DNA of 64,000 bases from Bacteroidales bacterium Bact_19. GTDB taxonomy: Bacteria > Bacteroidota > Bacteroidia > Bacteroidales > ML635J-15. The position numbers and the translations under genes are program-made. Location: the NCBI GenBank assembly GCA_001603595.1, contig LUZK01000069.1:1-64000 (forward strand), read 5' to 3'. Shown here piece by piece: positions 49,098 to 58,290 of this stretch (position 1 is the first letter of the stretch; each line of letters begins with the position of its first letter). The notes beneath the pieces were generated by a model. It saw nothing but the letters and a program-made list of their open reading frames with translations. It did no database searches and was not told the DNA's origin.

Positions 49098-52000
49098 CTA
49101 ATTTTTGACAATTTTAAAAAACATAGAAATTTTTTCACCTCTTAATTCAAGTAGGTATAATCCCTCCTTGAAAGTTGACATTTCTTTCACAACAAAATTA
49201 TTTCCTGAATTTAGAGTTTCGATATCTTCGATTTTGAATAAAGTTTTACCAGTGATATCATAAACAAATAGAGAGTATTTATCAGTAATATTTTCGGTAA
49301 AATAGATTGTAAAAACATCCGTAAAAGGATTTGGATAAATTTGAGAATTTGTAAAGAAATTAGTATTTGTTGAAATGTTTTGATCCACGATTAATTCTAT
49401 AGGAATAATTAAAGTTGTTGATGCGTCACTTATTTTTAAATCAGCATAATATATTCCAGGTTCGAGTCCTTGAGTGTCATAAATTAAATCAATGCTATGT
49501 GAACTTAGGTAAGGTATTGTTCCTGAAGATGGAACTGCTCTAACCCAAAAAGACGATGGATTGGGCAGAATTATGTTAGAGCTTACGATGTGCGGTTCAG
49601 AACCATAAATGTCTCCATAAATGGTATAATTGATAATCGATAAATCCTCTGTGTAATCTGGATCGAAACTTACATTTACTGTTGCAACACCTGTCTCGTT
49701 TTCACGTATTTCTCCCCATTGTCCGAGTGCATTCCATTCAAGAGTTGTTCCGCAACCGGTTGCATTATTGGTTACAAGAGTACCTGATGGACCAACCATA
49801 TTTGTGGATGAATTTACGCAAATTTCTCCGGGAAAATTAATAACAACTCTTTTAATCCATTCTAAATCAGGAGAGACACAATTTGCAAAAAACTGAATAT
49901 CAAGAGTTTGTCCGGGTAAAAATGATTCAATATTTGTAGTCAAAGTAGAACCTGCAATATTCTTTTTTCCGCCTTGTTGAGGAATAACTTCTATTATGAA
50001 GTTAACTTCACCTCCACCAATGTTTTGTATAATAAGCTCATCGGTATCAGTATCATCAGGGGGCATAGTTTTTGAAATATTTTGTGTTTCGCACCATAAT
50101 AAAGGCGGTAAATTGTTATAAGCAGGGAAAACAATTTTATCAATCCATGCTGCGTCTGCTCCGGAACTTATGGAGCCATCTTTTCTGTACCGCCATGTGA
50201 AAGTATGGTTGCCAGCCGTAACCGGTACCGAATGAATAGTCCAGTTTAAATTTCCTGACCAGTTGGCGACAACAACTCCATCAATCAAAAATTCAAGAAA
50301 ATCATAATAAGCCTCAGAATCTACTTTTCTTGCAAAAGATATTTCGCCGTCCGCAACTACATTTAATTCGATTTGCAAAACACTCATTTGGTTATGTGAG
50401 ATTGCTCCAGATTTTAAACAGTAAGCCCCTTCGTAAGGGTTCTGAGAAGAAATTACCCATGGAAGATCACCTCCGTTTATCCATTGGAATGAAGATAAGT
50501 CCCCTGTTTCAAAATTTTCTTCAAGAATTCCAATTATTAAGATAACCGGTATATCTTGTGTATAACCATGATCTGCATTTACATGTAAAATCAGATTAAA
50601 GACATCATTCAAATTACAACTTGAACTTGCTGTTATGTTAAAAGTTAACATAGTATTTACCCCAGCATTTAAAACGGAAATGCTTTGAGGTGCAGTGTTT
50701 ACAGTAATTTTTGGATCATTTGAAACTAATGCTGCAGTAATGTTTGTTGCAGAAATTAAACCTTGATTTTTTATGTTAAAAATTATATCAGCTGTTTCAT
50801 TTGGAAATAAACAATTGTCGTTACCATCATTAATAAACATGCTGATAATCTGCAATTCAGGCATATTGATAGTTAAAGAATTGTTTAATTGAGTTTGAAA
50901 ATCATTATCGGCATTAATATTGAAGCTAATTGTTTCAACAGTAGTATTTGGAACGTTATTCGAAATTGAAATATTAAAAGTTGCATTTTCAGAAGAGTTT
51001 TGGGAAATAGATGTTATGTTAAAGTTGTTTGAAGTAAGACTCAAATATGGGCTATTAGAAGATGCAGTAATTAAAACATTATTAACCGGACAACTTCCTG
51101 AGTTTAGAATTGGAAATGTAATTTGAATGTTTTCTCCCGCAGTTGCAATATTATCATTCCCATCATTAATAGATACCTGTCCTAAAAATAAGTTTGGAGC
51201 ATAAGCTGTAAATGTAAATATATAGTTCCAGCTGCCCAGAGTTGAAGTTACATTAAAATTTAATTGAAAACTATAGTTATTAGGAATATTTGGATCAACA
51301 TGAAGTGAGAAGGCATTATTTAAATTAACATTTCCTCCGGGAGGAATATTTGGAGCAGTATTTGATCCGTCAATGATGTTAATAAAAGGATCACTACAGG
51401 TCATCGTGATATTAATATCGCTACAGGTACTAGACATTGGATTAGTAATACTCATATTAACATAAACGGTTTCGTTGTATTCAATAATAGAATTATTAGA
51501 TGTAGTAATGGTAGGGGATAATATTAAGCCATCAGTAATAAAATAAAAAGTCCTTTTATTATGTAATCCATTATTATCAGTAACTTTTAATGGAATAGGC
51601 AAATTTGTGTATTGAGTTGTTGGTGTCCCGAAAAGAAGACCTGATGTTGTAATGTTAAATTCTTCAGGAAGTGTTTTGGGTGTAAGTGTATATGTAAATC
51701 CATCAGGGATATTAGATATATCATTAAAATGAAAATATTGAAATGTTTTTTCGTCTCCGGCAGAAACTCCGCAAACATAACGGTCTTGAGGAGTGAGGTT
51801 AGCATTTTTATACTGGAATTTAATTCTTCCGTCGTTGTATAAAGTCATTGCAAAATATAACTTATTATTTTCCCAAATTATTGTTTTATAATTTGAGCCT
51901 GATAAAGTTTTAACATTTGAAGATTGTGAATAAATATAGAAAGGGGCAATACAAATATTATGAATAAAAATTATTGGTTCGTTATAATTATTATAAGGTA

Positions 52001-53720
52001 ATGTTTCACTAAAATTAGATTGAAAAGCCACTAGTCCATTATTCTTAACATAAATAGTATTATAGGATTTTCCATAATAATTAAAATCAAAACCCAATGG
52101 TACCGCAGTAAATCCCGCAGCAGAAATTATTGTTCCTCCAGATGGGAAGTTTTCAATACTTTCATTTACCTCAAAATCATGATTAAAACTCCATTCATAT
52201 GGAGGATTTCCTCCACTAGCATTTAGTTGAGTGGAAAAATAACTGTTGATAGGAGACATTAAATAATCGTCTCCATTTATCTGAGGTTTAGAGTGTGATG
52301 GTGTTAAAATTACACTCATCATTGCTATACCGTTATTTGGAATATTTTGTACAGGATCAGTAGAATAAGTTTCAACCGGAGTTCCTGAACTATAGTTTAT
52401 TATGGAAAAATTATTTAAAGTTCCGCTTCCCCATTGTTCGTCATCTTTTTCAGAAACAATTATGAAAAATTTGGCTTGTTGATTTTCCCCAATGAAATTA
52501 AGTAAAGAAGTTAAATCAAGTCCAATTTCAATAGTTTTGTCGGATTCATTAGTTCCACCTGTCATATATCTATCTCCTCCCTGATAATCAAATATTGGAA
52601 AATCTAAAATATATTCAGGAAATGTAGAGGAAGTATTTAATGAAATTCCGGCAACAACTTTTATTCTTTTGCGATTAGTATAGGTTAAAGATGCTTTTGC
52701 AGTTAGCTGAGGTTCGTAATTGGGGATTACTTCCATAACATTCACTAAATAGTTCCAAAATGCACCAACGGAACCATTTCCTGCAATAGCTTTATACATA
52801 ATGTAGCAGTATCCATTATTTGCCCATGAAGGTCCACCACTATATGTATTACACATTTTAATGGCCCCGATTTCCCAATCTCTCATATCAACAATTCCGT
52901 CCCCAGTAATGTCAATATTGTTTGTGTACTGACTATCACCATTATAGTCAAATCTAATTGAATCATTATATCCCATAATTGTCATAGCATGAGAAGTACT
53001 TGCAGTTAGCTCTGTGATAACTAACTTTCCACCTTCTTCAGTTCCTGCAGGAAGGGTAGCATTAGGGTAGGGGACTGTTGAATAAAATACTGCGGCACCA
53101 CCTTTTTCATCACCTCTAGCATGGTCATATAACCATTGTTTTAGTAATTGTAAACCTTCTGGAGTCGATACATTAATTTTATATGCATTTTTAATACGAT
53201 TATGCATTGATGAATAATAAAGATCGTATCCTGTCATCCATCTAAGGTTTCCTCCGTAGTCAATAGTTCCGCCATATTCAGCCTGGTTTGGGGTACCAAC
53301 AGTTCTTAAAACTTCGAAAGTATGGTAATAACTCACTCCATTACTTCCCCAGTCACCCGCAGCCCAGTTGTACACAAAACCTGTAGGATATAAATTGTTA
53401 TTATTGTTTGCCGGTAAATTTCTTGCGACATTAATTTCGTATGTAAAACACATACCGGTGCTGCTTGCTTGTCCGCAACTCATTCCTGATTGTTCAAAAA
53501 CAGGACGCCAGTGAGGCGAAGTAGAATTATCAACCTTGTATGGTAACGGACTTTTATAACCGGATTTTAATTCTAAATCCGGCAAACTCATTAACAATTG
53601 CTGGTCTTTAATTGACAGCTCTTCAGGAGAAGAAAATTTTTTTGTGTTTTGTGAAAAAATTGAAAAACAGTTAAACACTAAAAAAGATGCAAAGACTAAA
53701 AATTTTGCTGAGAGTTTCAT
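49098..53720 (-). CDS. Large T9SS-secreted protein with N-terminal papain-like (C1-type) cysteine peptidase domain
   Basis: Signal peptide; 'HWRPVFEQSGMSCGQASSTGMCFTYEIN', 'STSHAMTIMGYNDSIRFDYNGDS' and a downstream Asn/Trp region; repeated Ig-like segments; C-terminal 'SQIYPNPFTDVFTIYFTENITDKYSLFVYDITGKTLFKI...GLYLLELRGEKISMFFKIVKN'. Confidence 0.83.
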   Translation of the reverse strand: MKLSAKFLVFASFLVFNCFSIFSQNTKKFSSPEELSIKDQQLLMSLPDLELKSGYKSPLPYKVDNSTSPHWRPVFEQSGMSCGQASSTGMCFTYEINVARNLPANNNNNLYPTGFVYNWAAGDWGSNGVSYYHTFEVLRTVGTPNQAEYGGTIDYGGNLRWMTGYDLYYSSMHNRIKNAYKINVSTPEGLQLLKQWLYDHARGDEKGGAAVFYSTVPYPNATLPAGTEEGGKLVITELTASTSHAMTIMGYNDSIRFDYNGDSQYTNNIDITGDGIVDMRDWEIGAIKMCNTYSGGPSWANNGYCYIMYKAIAGNGSVGAFWNYLVNVMEVIPNYEPQLTAKASLTYTNRKRIKVVAGISLNTSSTFPEYILDFPIFDYQGGDRYMTGGTNESDKTIEIGLDLTSLLNFIGENQQAKFFIIVSEKDDEQWGSGTLNNFSIINYSSGTPVETYSTDPVQNIPNNGIAMMSVILTPSHSKPQINGDDYLMSPINSYFSTQLNASGGNPPYEWSFNHDFEVNESIENFPSGGTIISAAGFTAVPLGFDFNYYGKSYNTIYVKNNGLVAFQSNFSETLPYNNYNEPIIFIHNICIAPFYIYSQSSNVKTLSGSNYKTIIWENNKLYFAMTLYNDGRIKFQYKNANLTPQDRYVCGVSAGDEKTFQYFHFNDISNIPDGFTYTLTPKTLPEEFNITTSGLLFGTPTTQYTNLPIPLKVTDNNGLHNKRTFYFITDGLILSPTITTSNNSIIEYNETVYVNMSITNPMSSTCSDINITMTCSDPFINIIDGSNTAPNIPPGGNVNLNNAFSLHVDPNIPNNYSFQLNFNVTSTLGSWNYIFTFTAYAPNLFLGQVSINDGNDNIATAGENIQITFPILNSGSCPVNNVLITASSNSPYLSLTSNNFNITSISQNSSENATFNISISNNVPNTTVETISFNINADNDFQTQLNNSLTINMPELQIISMFINDGNDNCLFPNETADIIFNIKNQGLISATNITAALVSNDPKITVNTAPQSISVLNAGVNTMLTFNITASSSCNLNDVFNLILHVNADHGYTQDIPVILIIGILEENFETGDLSSFQWINGGDLPWVISSQNPYEGAYCLKSGAISHNQMSVLQIELNVVADGEISFARKVDSEAYYDFLEFLIDGVVVANWSGNLNWTIHSVPVTAGNHTFTWRYRKDGSISSGADAAWIDKIVFPAYNNLPPLLWCETQNISKTMPPDDTDTDELIIQNIGGGEVNFIIEVIPQQGGKKNIAGSTLTTNIESFLPGQTLDIQFFANCVSPDLEWIKRVVINFPGEICVNSSTNMVGPSGTLVTNNATGCGTTLEWNALGQWGEIRENETGVATVNVSFDPDYTEDLSIINYTIYGDIYGSEPHIVSSNIILPNPSSFWVRAVPSSGTIPYLSSHSIDLIYDTQGLEPGIYYADLKISDASTTLIIPIELIVDQNISTNTNFFTNSQIYPNPFTDVFTIYFTENITDKYSLFVYDITGKTLFKIEDIETLNSGNNFVVKEMSTFKEGLYLLELRGEKISMFFKIVKN

Positions 53721-53832
53721 ATAAAAGGAATTTTTTGTAAATTTAACTAAAAAATATTTTAAATTTACAAAAAATTTAATTATACAAAATTTTGTGGTTA
53801 TTTTTATTACAAATTTTATTTAATTGCTAGAA

Positions 53833-54828
53833 ATGAAACACTTCAGCAAATCAATTATCGATTTATATCAAAAGGTTTTTCAAGTTAAGAATTGTCCCTG
53901 GTGTGGAAGTGAGCAATTTATTAAACATGCAAAGTATCATTATACTTACCGGTATAAATGTAAAAAATGCAAAAGAACTTTTTTGCCCAGCACAGGAACT
54001 AGTATTCATTACATTCATAAAAAAGATCAGTTTTATGATTATGCAAATGTATTGAAAAATGAGGGATTATTATCTTTATCTACAATGTGTAAAAAATTTA
54101 ATATTGCTCCATTGACTTCATTTGACTGGCGTCATAAAATTTTAATGTCAATTCCGAGAAATGATAAAGTTTTTAGAAATGAAACTTTTTGTTACAATTT
54201 ACAATTTAACTATAGCAGGAAGGGACGGAAGGGAATCCCAAATCCATTGTCGAATATTAAAGCCAAAGGATTACTTAAAGATAATAAATACAAAAGTCAA
54301 GTAATTTCTTTACGTAACACAAAGGTATTAGCATCTAAATTAGTTACAGTTGGGTCAGTGAAACTAAAAGATATTAAAAGGTCTATCGGTAAAAATCTTT
54401 GTCGAACAAAAAGTTTGGTGATTAATCATGAAATTCAAGGACTAGCAGAATTTGCAAAACTAAAAATATTAAATTTAATTGCCATATATAAAAAATCTTC
54501 AGAAGTTCAAAAAAGAATTTTCATGGAGAACTTCAATAGTTTGAATTTAGATTTTAAAGGATGGATAAATAATATTAAGAAAGGTGTTGCTACAAAGTAT
54601 TTGGCGTTGTATTGCAATTATTTCATGGCATTCTATTCAAAGAAATTCTCACCTTTTGCAAAAAACATAATAAATCAAAAATTTGTTTGGCCTTTTTACA
54701 CTTTAACAGAACATTTTTACAAAGAATTCATTCTTAACCACACAGAAATGAATTATCCAAAACCAACAAAACGAAAGTGGAAAACTTCAATCAAATATTC
54801 TTTCAAAAAAGAATTATTCCCTTATTAA
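53833..54828 (+). CDS. IS1595-type transposase homologue, probably catalytically inactive
   Basis: Zinc ribbon 'CPWCGSEQFIKHAKYHYTYRYKCKKCKRTFLPSTGTSIHYIHKK', 'LTSFDWRHKIL', 'QFNYSRKGRKG' and 'GVATKYLALYCNYFMAFY' are IS1595-like; expected catalytic Asp positions appear as Asn. ORF-track start 53824 is TTG; ATG at 53833 preferred. Confidence 0.72.
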   Translation: MKHFSKSIIDLYQKVFQVKNCPWCGSEQFIKHAKYHYTYRYKCKKCKRTFLPSTGTSIHYIHKKDQFYDYANVLKNEGLLSLSTMCKKFNIAPLTSFDWRHKILMSIPRNDKVFRNETFCYNLQFNYSRKGRKGIPNPLSNIKAKGLLKDNKYKSQVISLRNTKVLASKLVTVGSVKLKDIKRSIGKNLCRTKSLVINHEIQGLAEFAKLKILNLIAIYKKSSEVQKRIFMENFNSLNLDFKGWINNIKKGVATKYLALYCNYFMAFYSKKFSPFAKNIINQKFVWPFYTLTEHFYKEFILNHTEMNYPKPTKRKWKTSIKYSFKKELFPY

Positions 54829-54840
54829 AAACAATAATAA

Positions 54841-55347
54841 TTATTTAATTTCAACTTCTAATAGATGATGAAGTTTTTTATCATCAGTAGTTTTTATTGC
54901 GGCCTTAAGTCTAACAATTTTTCCAATACAAGGTTGTTTTTCAGAAGTATTGTAGATTTTTTTTGTTTCTTCATCAATAAACATATAAGGTATGTCAGTA
55001 TTGCATTTCAATAGCTCTAATAAATCATCCCCACCATCGTCAGCATATACTTCAAACTCAACAACAGAATATTTTTTTGAACTTAACGAAATTGATTCAG
55101 CATATTGAGTACTAATACTTTTATTCTCCTCAAAAATTCCAAAAACAAAGACATAAGATTGTTTTCTTTTACCGGTTGGAATTACTTGTAATAATTTTCC
55201 TTCCGTTGTGAAAATTTGTTCTTCAGAAAAATCATTAGTAGTGAGTTCTGCAAATTTTGGCTTCCAGATTTTATTGTAATTTTCATCTTGAGAGAAAATA
55301 AAACTCACTGACAAGCACAAAAAAAAGATAAACATAATTAGTTTCAT
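54841..55347 (-). CDS. Hypothetical secreted protein
   Basis: ORF with signal peptide (MKLIMFIFFLCLSVSFIFSQDENY), in the same direction as the S41 peptidase gene. Confidence 0.65.
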   Translation of the reverse strand: MKLIMFIFFLCLSVSFIFSQDENYNKIWKPKFAELTTNDFSEEQIFTTEGKLLQVIPTGKRKQSYVFVFGIFEENKSISTQYAESISLSSKKYSVVEFEVYADDGGDDLLELLKCNTDIPYMFIDEETKKIYNTSEKQPCIGKIVRLKAAIKTTDDKKLHHLLEVEIK

Positions 55348-55377
55348 AAAATTTAGTTTATTTTATTAGTTCAAAAA

Positions 55378-56394
55378 TTATTCCAGTATTTTTTCTGCAG
55401 CAAATTCAATAACGTTGTCAATTCCATTTTGCCTGTCGGTTTCAGAAAGTATTACAGTGTAATCAGGAGGAACTCCGTTTTCATAGTTTTCGCCGTCAAC
55501 GGCAATGGTTCGGGTTATTGAAAACCTGTATGTCCACCCGTTGGGTAGTTGTCCTCCATTTGGTAATCCTAAACCACCTCCGGTAGTATCTCCAACTAAT
55601 TTTATGTTTTCTATAGCATATGTGCTGACAGAAAAAAATGATGACGCTGAATAAGACCCTCTATCAGTTAAAACAAAAACCTTTTTCAGATATTTTCTGC
55701 CATTTCTTTGGTTAATCTTAACTTCTTCCAAAACTGAAAAATCATCTTTGCCTGGACCTGTTTTTATTTGTGTTTCATAAATTTTTGTTTCGTTTTCAAT
55801 AAAGGCCGATAATAATTTAAAAACATTGCTGACATATCCTCCGCCGTTTTGTCGAATGTCAATAATTAAACCTTTGGTTTCCTTGTAACGATTTATCAAG
55901 TAATCAAGTTCATAATCACTAATAATTGAATTGCTGAAAGAAGAATATAAAATATATCCGATTTGACCGTCTTTAATGAAATTGTGTTTAAAGGAACCTG
56001 TAATTATATAATTTTCTTTGAGGTAATTAATTCTTATAACATCAAAATCTACATTTGAACGACCGACATAAAAATTATCATATCTTGAAATATTAAATGG
56101 AGATTTTAAATTCACATGTCCATCTCGCAATTCGTTTAGCATTGCTGATAAAATATTGAATAAACTGTCATCGCTGATATCTTCATTAACCAGAGGTCTG
56201 TAAACATTATAAACGCTATCCCAATTTATTTTTTTGTAATCCAAAAATGCATATTTTTGATTAATCTCCTTCCAAAGGTATTCAAAATTGGAGATAGGAT
56301 TATTTTCCATCTCTTTCTCAAAAAACAATTTTTCGCAAGAATTAAAAATTAGTGAAGAGACGAATAAAAATATTATGTATTTACTTTTTTTCAT
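55378..56394 (-). CDS. S41 family peptidase, lipoprotein
   Basis: 'LNELRDGHVNLKSPF', 'GLIIDIRQNGGGYVSNVFKLLSAF', 'VFVLTDRGSYSASSFFSVSTYAIENIKLVGDTTGGGLGLPNG'; lipobox-like 'SLIFNSC'. Confidence 0.92.
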   Translation of the reverse strand: MKKSKYIIFLFVSSLIFNSCEKLFFEKEMENNPISNFEYLWKEINQKYAFLDYKKINWDSVYNVYRPLVNEDISDDSLFNILSAMLNELRDGHVNLKSPFNISRYDNFYVGRSNVDFDVIRINYLKENYIITGSFKHNFIKDGQIGYILYSSFSNSIISDYELDYLINRYKETKGLIIDIRQNGGGYVSNVFKLLSAFIENETKIYETQIKTGPGKDDFSVLEEVKINQRNGRKYLKKVFVLTDRGSYSASSFFSVSTYAIENIKLVGDTTGGGLGLPNGGQLPNGWTYRFSITRTIAVDGENYENGVPPDYTVILSETDRQNGIDNVIEFAAEKILE

Positions 56395-56396
56395 GG

Positions 56397-57242
56397 CTAT
56401 TTACTTTTAAAAATTAATGAGAAATACAATGAATGATAAGAAACATCCAATGCCGAAGGCTTTTGTTTTAAATAACTTCCCATCTGCCATCTGTAACCAT
56501 AGCGAAACATGTTACCGTTAGATAGAATTTCGTTTAATGAAAAATCTGTTTGTAATCCGGTAAATAATTCTAAATTCATCTTATATCCGTTAAAAATCAT
56601 CGAATTATTTAAGGTCGAATTTCCCGGATTTGTAAATTCTGGACGATAAATGCTGCTAATAACAGGAATAGAAAGGTCAAAATCCATCATGTATTTACGC
56701 TCTTTGGTTTTATATTTAATTAACCAAAAAAGTTTCTTTTCTTTTGATGGTTTTATAAACAGCAACTTGTATTTAAAATCGAAATTTAAGTTTGAAATGT
56801 TGCTGAAAGTAAAAGCAGCATTTCCAAAAGCTTCGTTCAACCAAATCAATGAATGATTTTGAAAACAGCCTCCGCTATAGTATCTATAACTAACAGATGA
56901 AAATTTTTCCAGTAATCGCGTATAATTAAAATTAATTATTATCTGTTGGGTGGTTGAAACAAAAAAATCATCATTTGTGGAAAGATTATACATTCCGCCA
57001 TAGTAGTTAATCCCGTAATTGTAAATACCTTTTGGTCTTAAGATGGCTTTTGATAAATTTATCCTTGCAGCAGTTAAATTATAGAATAATGGTGTTGTAA
57101 GTCGGTCGCGGATTTTCCCTGTGCTAAATCCTGCAGAAGTCTCAATATATGCAGATTTGTTAGGAAAAGTAAAAATATCCTCTTGAGAACTTATTGTTAG
57201 CCCAAAAGTACAAAATAGTATTATCGAATAGAACTTTTTCAT
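56397..57242 (-). CDS. Hypothetical outer-membrane/secreted protein
   Basis: Signal peptide from the internal Met (MKKFYSIILFCTFGLTISSQ); beta-rich; 2 nt from the S41 peptidase gene. Start at 57242 preferred over 57305. Confidence 0.65.
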   Translation of the reverse strand: MKKFYSIILFCTFGLTISSQEDIFTFPNKSAYIETSAGFSTGKIRDRLTTPLFYNLTAARINLSKAILRPKGIYNYGINYYGGMYNLSTNDDFFVSTTQQIIINFNYTRLLEKFSSVSYRYYSGGCFQNHSLIWLNEAFGNAAFTFSNISNLNFDFKYKLLFIKPSKEKKLFWLIKYKTKERKYMMDFDLSIPVISSIYRPEFTNPGNSTLNNSMIFNGYKMNLELFTGLQTDFSLNEILSNGNMFRYGYRWQMGSYLKQKPSALDVSYHSLYFSLIFKSK

Positions 57243-57315
57243 GTATTTTTTTGACAATTTTAATAATTTTCTGCGATAAAAACTATTTTTGTTAAAAATT
57301 TGCAAGAAGTTAAAG

Positions 57316-58278
57316 ATGAGAAAAATTTATTGTGTCGGCGAAACAGTTTACGATATTATTTTTAAAGATGGAAAACCTGTTGAGGCCAGACCTGGAGGCC
57401 CTGTCCTTAATACGGCCGTCTCGCTTGGAAGGTTGGGAGAAAAAGTTTATGTAGTTGGTGACCAGGCTGATGATGTTATAGGAAATTTAATAGCAGATTT
57501 TTTAGTGGAAAACAATGTTTCTACTAAATATTTAACTTTATATAACGGTGCAAAATCAAGACTGTTATTGGCATTTCTCAATGATTTGAGCGAACCGGAT
57601 TATAGTTTTTATAAAATTAGAGTTAACGGCGAAATTAAAATTATTTTTCCCGAACCTAAAAAAGAAGATATTATAATTTTCGGGGCCTTTACTTCAATAA
57701 AAAAGGAGGTTAGAGATGATTTAGTGAAATTTCTAAAAACAGCTAAAGAAAATAATGCACTTATGATCTATGATCCTAATTTCAGACCTGTCCATAAAAA
57801 AGTTTTGAACGAGGTAAAAGATTACATCGTCGAAAATATTGCTTTTGCTAATATCGTAAAAGGTTCTAATGAGGATTTTAATAATATTTTCGAATCAAAC
57901 TCAGCATTGTCAACATGGAAGTTGCTAAAGGAATTTGATTGTAAAAACTTGATTTATACAGCAAATAAATATGGAGTAAATCTTTTTACAGATTATTTTC
58001 ATAAGGTTTTCGATGTTCCTCGGATTGAACCGGTTTCAACAGTGGGTGCAGGAGATAATTTTACTGCAGGTTTAGTGTATGCATTAATCAGGGAAAATAT
58101 TTTTGCCGAAGATTTAGTTCACCTCGACGCAGATATCTGGAGACGAATAATCCGAGTTGCAATAGATTTTGCCATCAGCGTTTGTCTAAGTTATGATAAT
58201 TATATCGACCAGAATTTTGTTATTGATTATCTTAGAAATAACAGATATAAAGGATGTCAGTGCCGGTGTTATAAATAG
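57316..58278 (+). CDS. PfkB family carbohydrate kinase
   Basis: 'YCVGETVYDIIFKDGKPVEARPGGPVLNTAVSLGRLGEKVYVVGDQADDVIG' and 'EPVSTVGAGDNFTAGLVYAL' PfkB signatures. ATG at 57316 preferred. Confidence 0.95.
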   Translation: MRKIYCVGETVYDIIFKDGKPVEARPGGPVLNTAVSLGRLGEKVYVVGDQADDVIGNLIADFLVENNVSTKYLTLYNGAKSRLLLAFLNDLSEPDYSFYKIRVNGEIKIIFPEPKKEDIIIFGAFTSIKKEVRDDLVKFLKTAKENNALMIYDPNFRPVHKKVLNEVKDYIVENIAFANIVKGSNEDFNNIFESNSALSTWKLLKEFDCKNLIYTANKYGVNLFTDYFHKVFDVPRIEPVSTVGAGDNFTAGLVYALIRENIFAEDLVHLDADIWRRIIRVAIDFAISVCLSYDNYIDQNFVIDYLRNNRYKGCQCRCYK

Positions 58279-58290
58279 AATTTAAAAAGC

